A stretch of 7,813 nt of DNA. Source: UBA8518 sp041659585. GTDB lineage: Bacteria; Patescibacteriota; Minisyncoccia; Moranbacterales; UBA2206. The position numbers and the translations under genes are program-made. Every line of letters starts with the position of its first letter. Within the stretch, counting starts at the first letter, position 1. The notes below the pieces were generated by a model. The model had not been told where the DNA came from. It made no database searches and saw only the letters and a program-made list of their open reading frames with translations. The stretch is from assembly GCA_041659585.1 (NCBI GenBank), contig JBAZXY010000060.1, positions 1 to 7,813 of the forward strand, written 5' to 3'. Shown piece by piece: positions 6,756 to 7,813 of the stretch.

Positions 6756-6792
6756 CTCGTATCTTATCCAACGCTTTTATGTCTCAGGCTTG

Positions 6793-7449
6793 CTATGGCA
6801 TTATTGCCAAAGGATCGTTCACCAAATTTTTGGCGTGCCCCCACCGCATATCATAATGAATTTTGAGTCTGCATGCGGGACACTCCTCTCCTGGCGTATA
6901 GGTAGGATATTGTTGGTCAATCTGAACAATGAACTTCTTCACTCCCAGATCAGCCGCCGTCACCTTCCCTCGTTTCCACACGCCCCCCACAGCCACGACA
7001 TACATATGGTGGGTGCGTGCCAGAGCAACTACTTTAGCTGCACTTTCACCAGTGCTGAAAACATCTTCTACAACCAATGTCCGCTTGCCACGAACATGGC
7101 GCAAATCACCCAAGTCGATGTAGAATTGCTTACCCCCGCCCTGGCATTTTCTGGCCCGGATAAATTGCACCGGCCTGCCAGTTATTTCCGAAAGAATTTT
7201 AGCCGTACATTCGGCGTATTTGATTGCGCCATTTTCCGGACCAATGATTATTTCAATATTGTAGCTGGCAAAATCCTCCGCGATGCCGCGACAAATCTCT
7301 TCCATCGCCGCTTCGTCATTCTGCCAAAGCAGATCTTTGGCCACATAATACAAGCTATCCGCTCCGCCTTGCAATCTGAAATGCCCATGTAACAAGGCAC
7401 CCGCTCCTTCAAAAAGTGCAATTCCTCTTTCATTTCCGATTCCCATCAT
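6793..7449 (-). CDS. pyrE: Orotate phosphoribosyltransferase-like protein
   Basis: A type I phosphoribosyltransferase of up to 218 residues, predicted to make OMP from orotate and PRPP in the cytosol. The PRPP-binding loop LVVEDVFSTGESA (125-137, acidic pair E128/D129) is textbook. The N-terminal HGHFRLQGGADSLYYVAKDLL (21-41) resembles the orotate-enzyme pattern GHF.L.SG.HS..Y. A C-terminal ECPACR (189-194) supplies a CxxC pair, as in phosphoribosyltransferases ending in a small knuckle. The adjacent pyrF end makes the orotate assignment likely. Two tandem ATG codons open the frame: GGAGG (7455-7451) is only 1 base from the first but 4 from the second, so the true start may be 7446 (217 residues). 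The gene follows pyrF by about 60 bases and ends in its own terminator. GC is higher (about 48% by eye) than in the A2M gene. Another phosphoribosyltransferase specificity is possible. Confidence 0.87.
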   Translation of the reverse strand: MMGIGNERGIALFEGAGALLHGHFRLQGGADSLYYVAKDLLWQNDEAAMEEICRGIAEDFASYNIEIIIGPENGAIKYAECTAKILSEITGRPVQFIRARKCQGGGKQFYIDLGDLRHVRGKRTLVVEDVFSTGESAAKVVALARTHHMYVVAVGGVWKRGKVTAADLGVKKFIVQIDQQYPTYTPGEECPACRLKIHYDMRWGHAKNLVNDPLAIMP

Positions 7450-7450
7450 T

Positions 7451-7457
7451 CCTCCTT
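7451..7457 (-). promoter_or_regulatory. Shine-Dalgarno site that decides the pyrE start
   Basis: AAGGAGG on the minus strand. The spacing to the first ATG (7449) is 1 base and to the second (7446) is 4 bases. The second is therefore the better start, moving the N-terminus one residue inward. Confidence 0.6.
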
Positions 7458-7509
7458 ATTTTCCATAGTGCAAACTTTAGACAATTATCTATTTGTCATT
7501 AAAAGAATA

Positions 7510-7813
7510 TTAGTGAACCACCCAACAATCCTCATTAGGTGGCACCATTCTTCCCGCTAGGGCATTAGCGATATCCATGCGAATTTCTTCTATAACCTCC
7601 TGGCGGGTTCTGCCGCCTTCGGGATTTCGAATCGGTCGCCCGATAACCAGATATTTGACGCCATTTAGCACAGCCTCTCCCGGAGGCAAAGTGCGTCCTT
7701 GATCATCCGGTGGTGAATAAGGCATTCGGATGCCAGGGGAATATAAGTCAATGCTTGGCCATCGGGCGTGAATCGCCGCTGACTCTCTAGCCGAAGACAA
7801 AAGTATATCTACT
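7510..7813 (-). CDS. pyrF: Orotidine 5'-phosphate decarboxylase, C-terminal part, cut by the window edge
   Basis: The last 100 residues of a TIM-barrel OMP decarboxylase, which forms UMP from OMP. The frame stays open to the window end; upstream of the TTG at 7800 it reads VDILLSSARES, matching the family's VDG.VCSA.E strand, so that TTG is an internal Leu codon and not a start. Diagnostic motifs are YSPGIRMPYSPPDDQGR, the late strand and phosphate loop, and GVKYLVIGRPI, the phosphate-gripping Arg region, close to E. coli PyrF TPGIRP and MVIGRP. The catalytic DxKxxD is outside the window. The stop is followed about 60 bases later by pyrE on the same strand, so the two probably share one transcript ending at 6720. 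GC is near 50%, above the rest of the window. Confidence 0.9.
   Translation of the reverse strand, partial: VDILLSSARESAAIHARWPSIDLYSPGIRMPYSPPDDQGRTLPPGEAVLNGVKYLVIGRPIRNPEGGRTRQEVIEEIRMDIANALAGRMVPPNEDCWVVH

Noticed and set aside
6790..7392. A 200-codon open frame on the plus strand
   Set aside because: It is antisense to pyrE, which has clear family motifs, an SD and a terminator. The plus-strand translation shows no recognisable domain and has no SD.
7510..7800. A complete 96-residue gene starting at TTG 7800
   Set aside because: The same frame continues open to the window edge and the residues upstream (VDILL) match the OMP decarboxylase strand. The TTG is an internal codon of a truncated pyrF.
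1..7813. CRISPR array, tRNA, rRNA or insertion sequence
   Set aside because: No regularly spaced repeats, cloverleaf, rRNA core sequence or transposase frame was seen on either strand.

Overview
The window is a compact bacterial segment in which every protein gene lies on the minus strand, so transcription runs from high to low coordinates. The standard genetic code fits: no in-frame TGA is needed and glycine is coded by GGN. Most of it is AT-rich (about 35-45% GC by eye in sampled lines). A giant alpha-2-macroglobulin with membrane anchors at both ends and no lipobox, an AmmeMemoRadiSam-type Memo protein, strong Shine-Dalgarno sites and tight intergenic spacing would suit a candidate-phyla (Patescibacteria-like) or other low-GC genome. 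The taxonomic call is an inference and is not proven by anything in the window.

Layout, in the direction of transcription. (1) 7813-6793: the end of pyrF (OMP decarboxylase, cut by the window edge), then pyrE-like orotate phosphoribosyltransferase. These are the last two steps of UMP synthesis and end in a clear intrinsic terminator (6720-6755). (2) 6697-6204: a promoter with a perfect 17-base palindrome at its predicted +1, then a second good promoter, a strong SD and a 101-residue membrane protein of unknown function that ends in another clear terminator (6163-6198). (3) 6026-6147, plus strand: a candidate small structured RNA gene. It has a -35/-10 pair, then an 18-bp closing stem around two hairpins, then a T-run. 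(4) 5852-224: a 1563-residue alpha-2-macroglobulin with an intact thioester motif, overlapped by 11 bases by a membrane-tethered Memo-domain protein. (5) 83-1: the start of another minus-strand gene with a strong SD.

The A2M is predicted to work at the outer face of the membrane as a thioester protease trap. The translationally coupled Memo protein is predicted to sit on the same face, which is unusual for a family normally thought of as cytosolic. The pyr genes form a separate unit with visibly higher GC. The two observations most worth following up are the plus-strand structured RNA, which matches no family I recognise, and the A2M-Memo pair.
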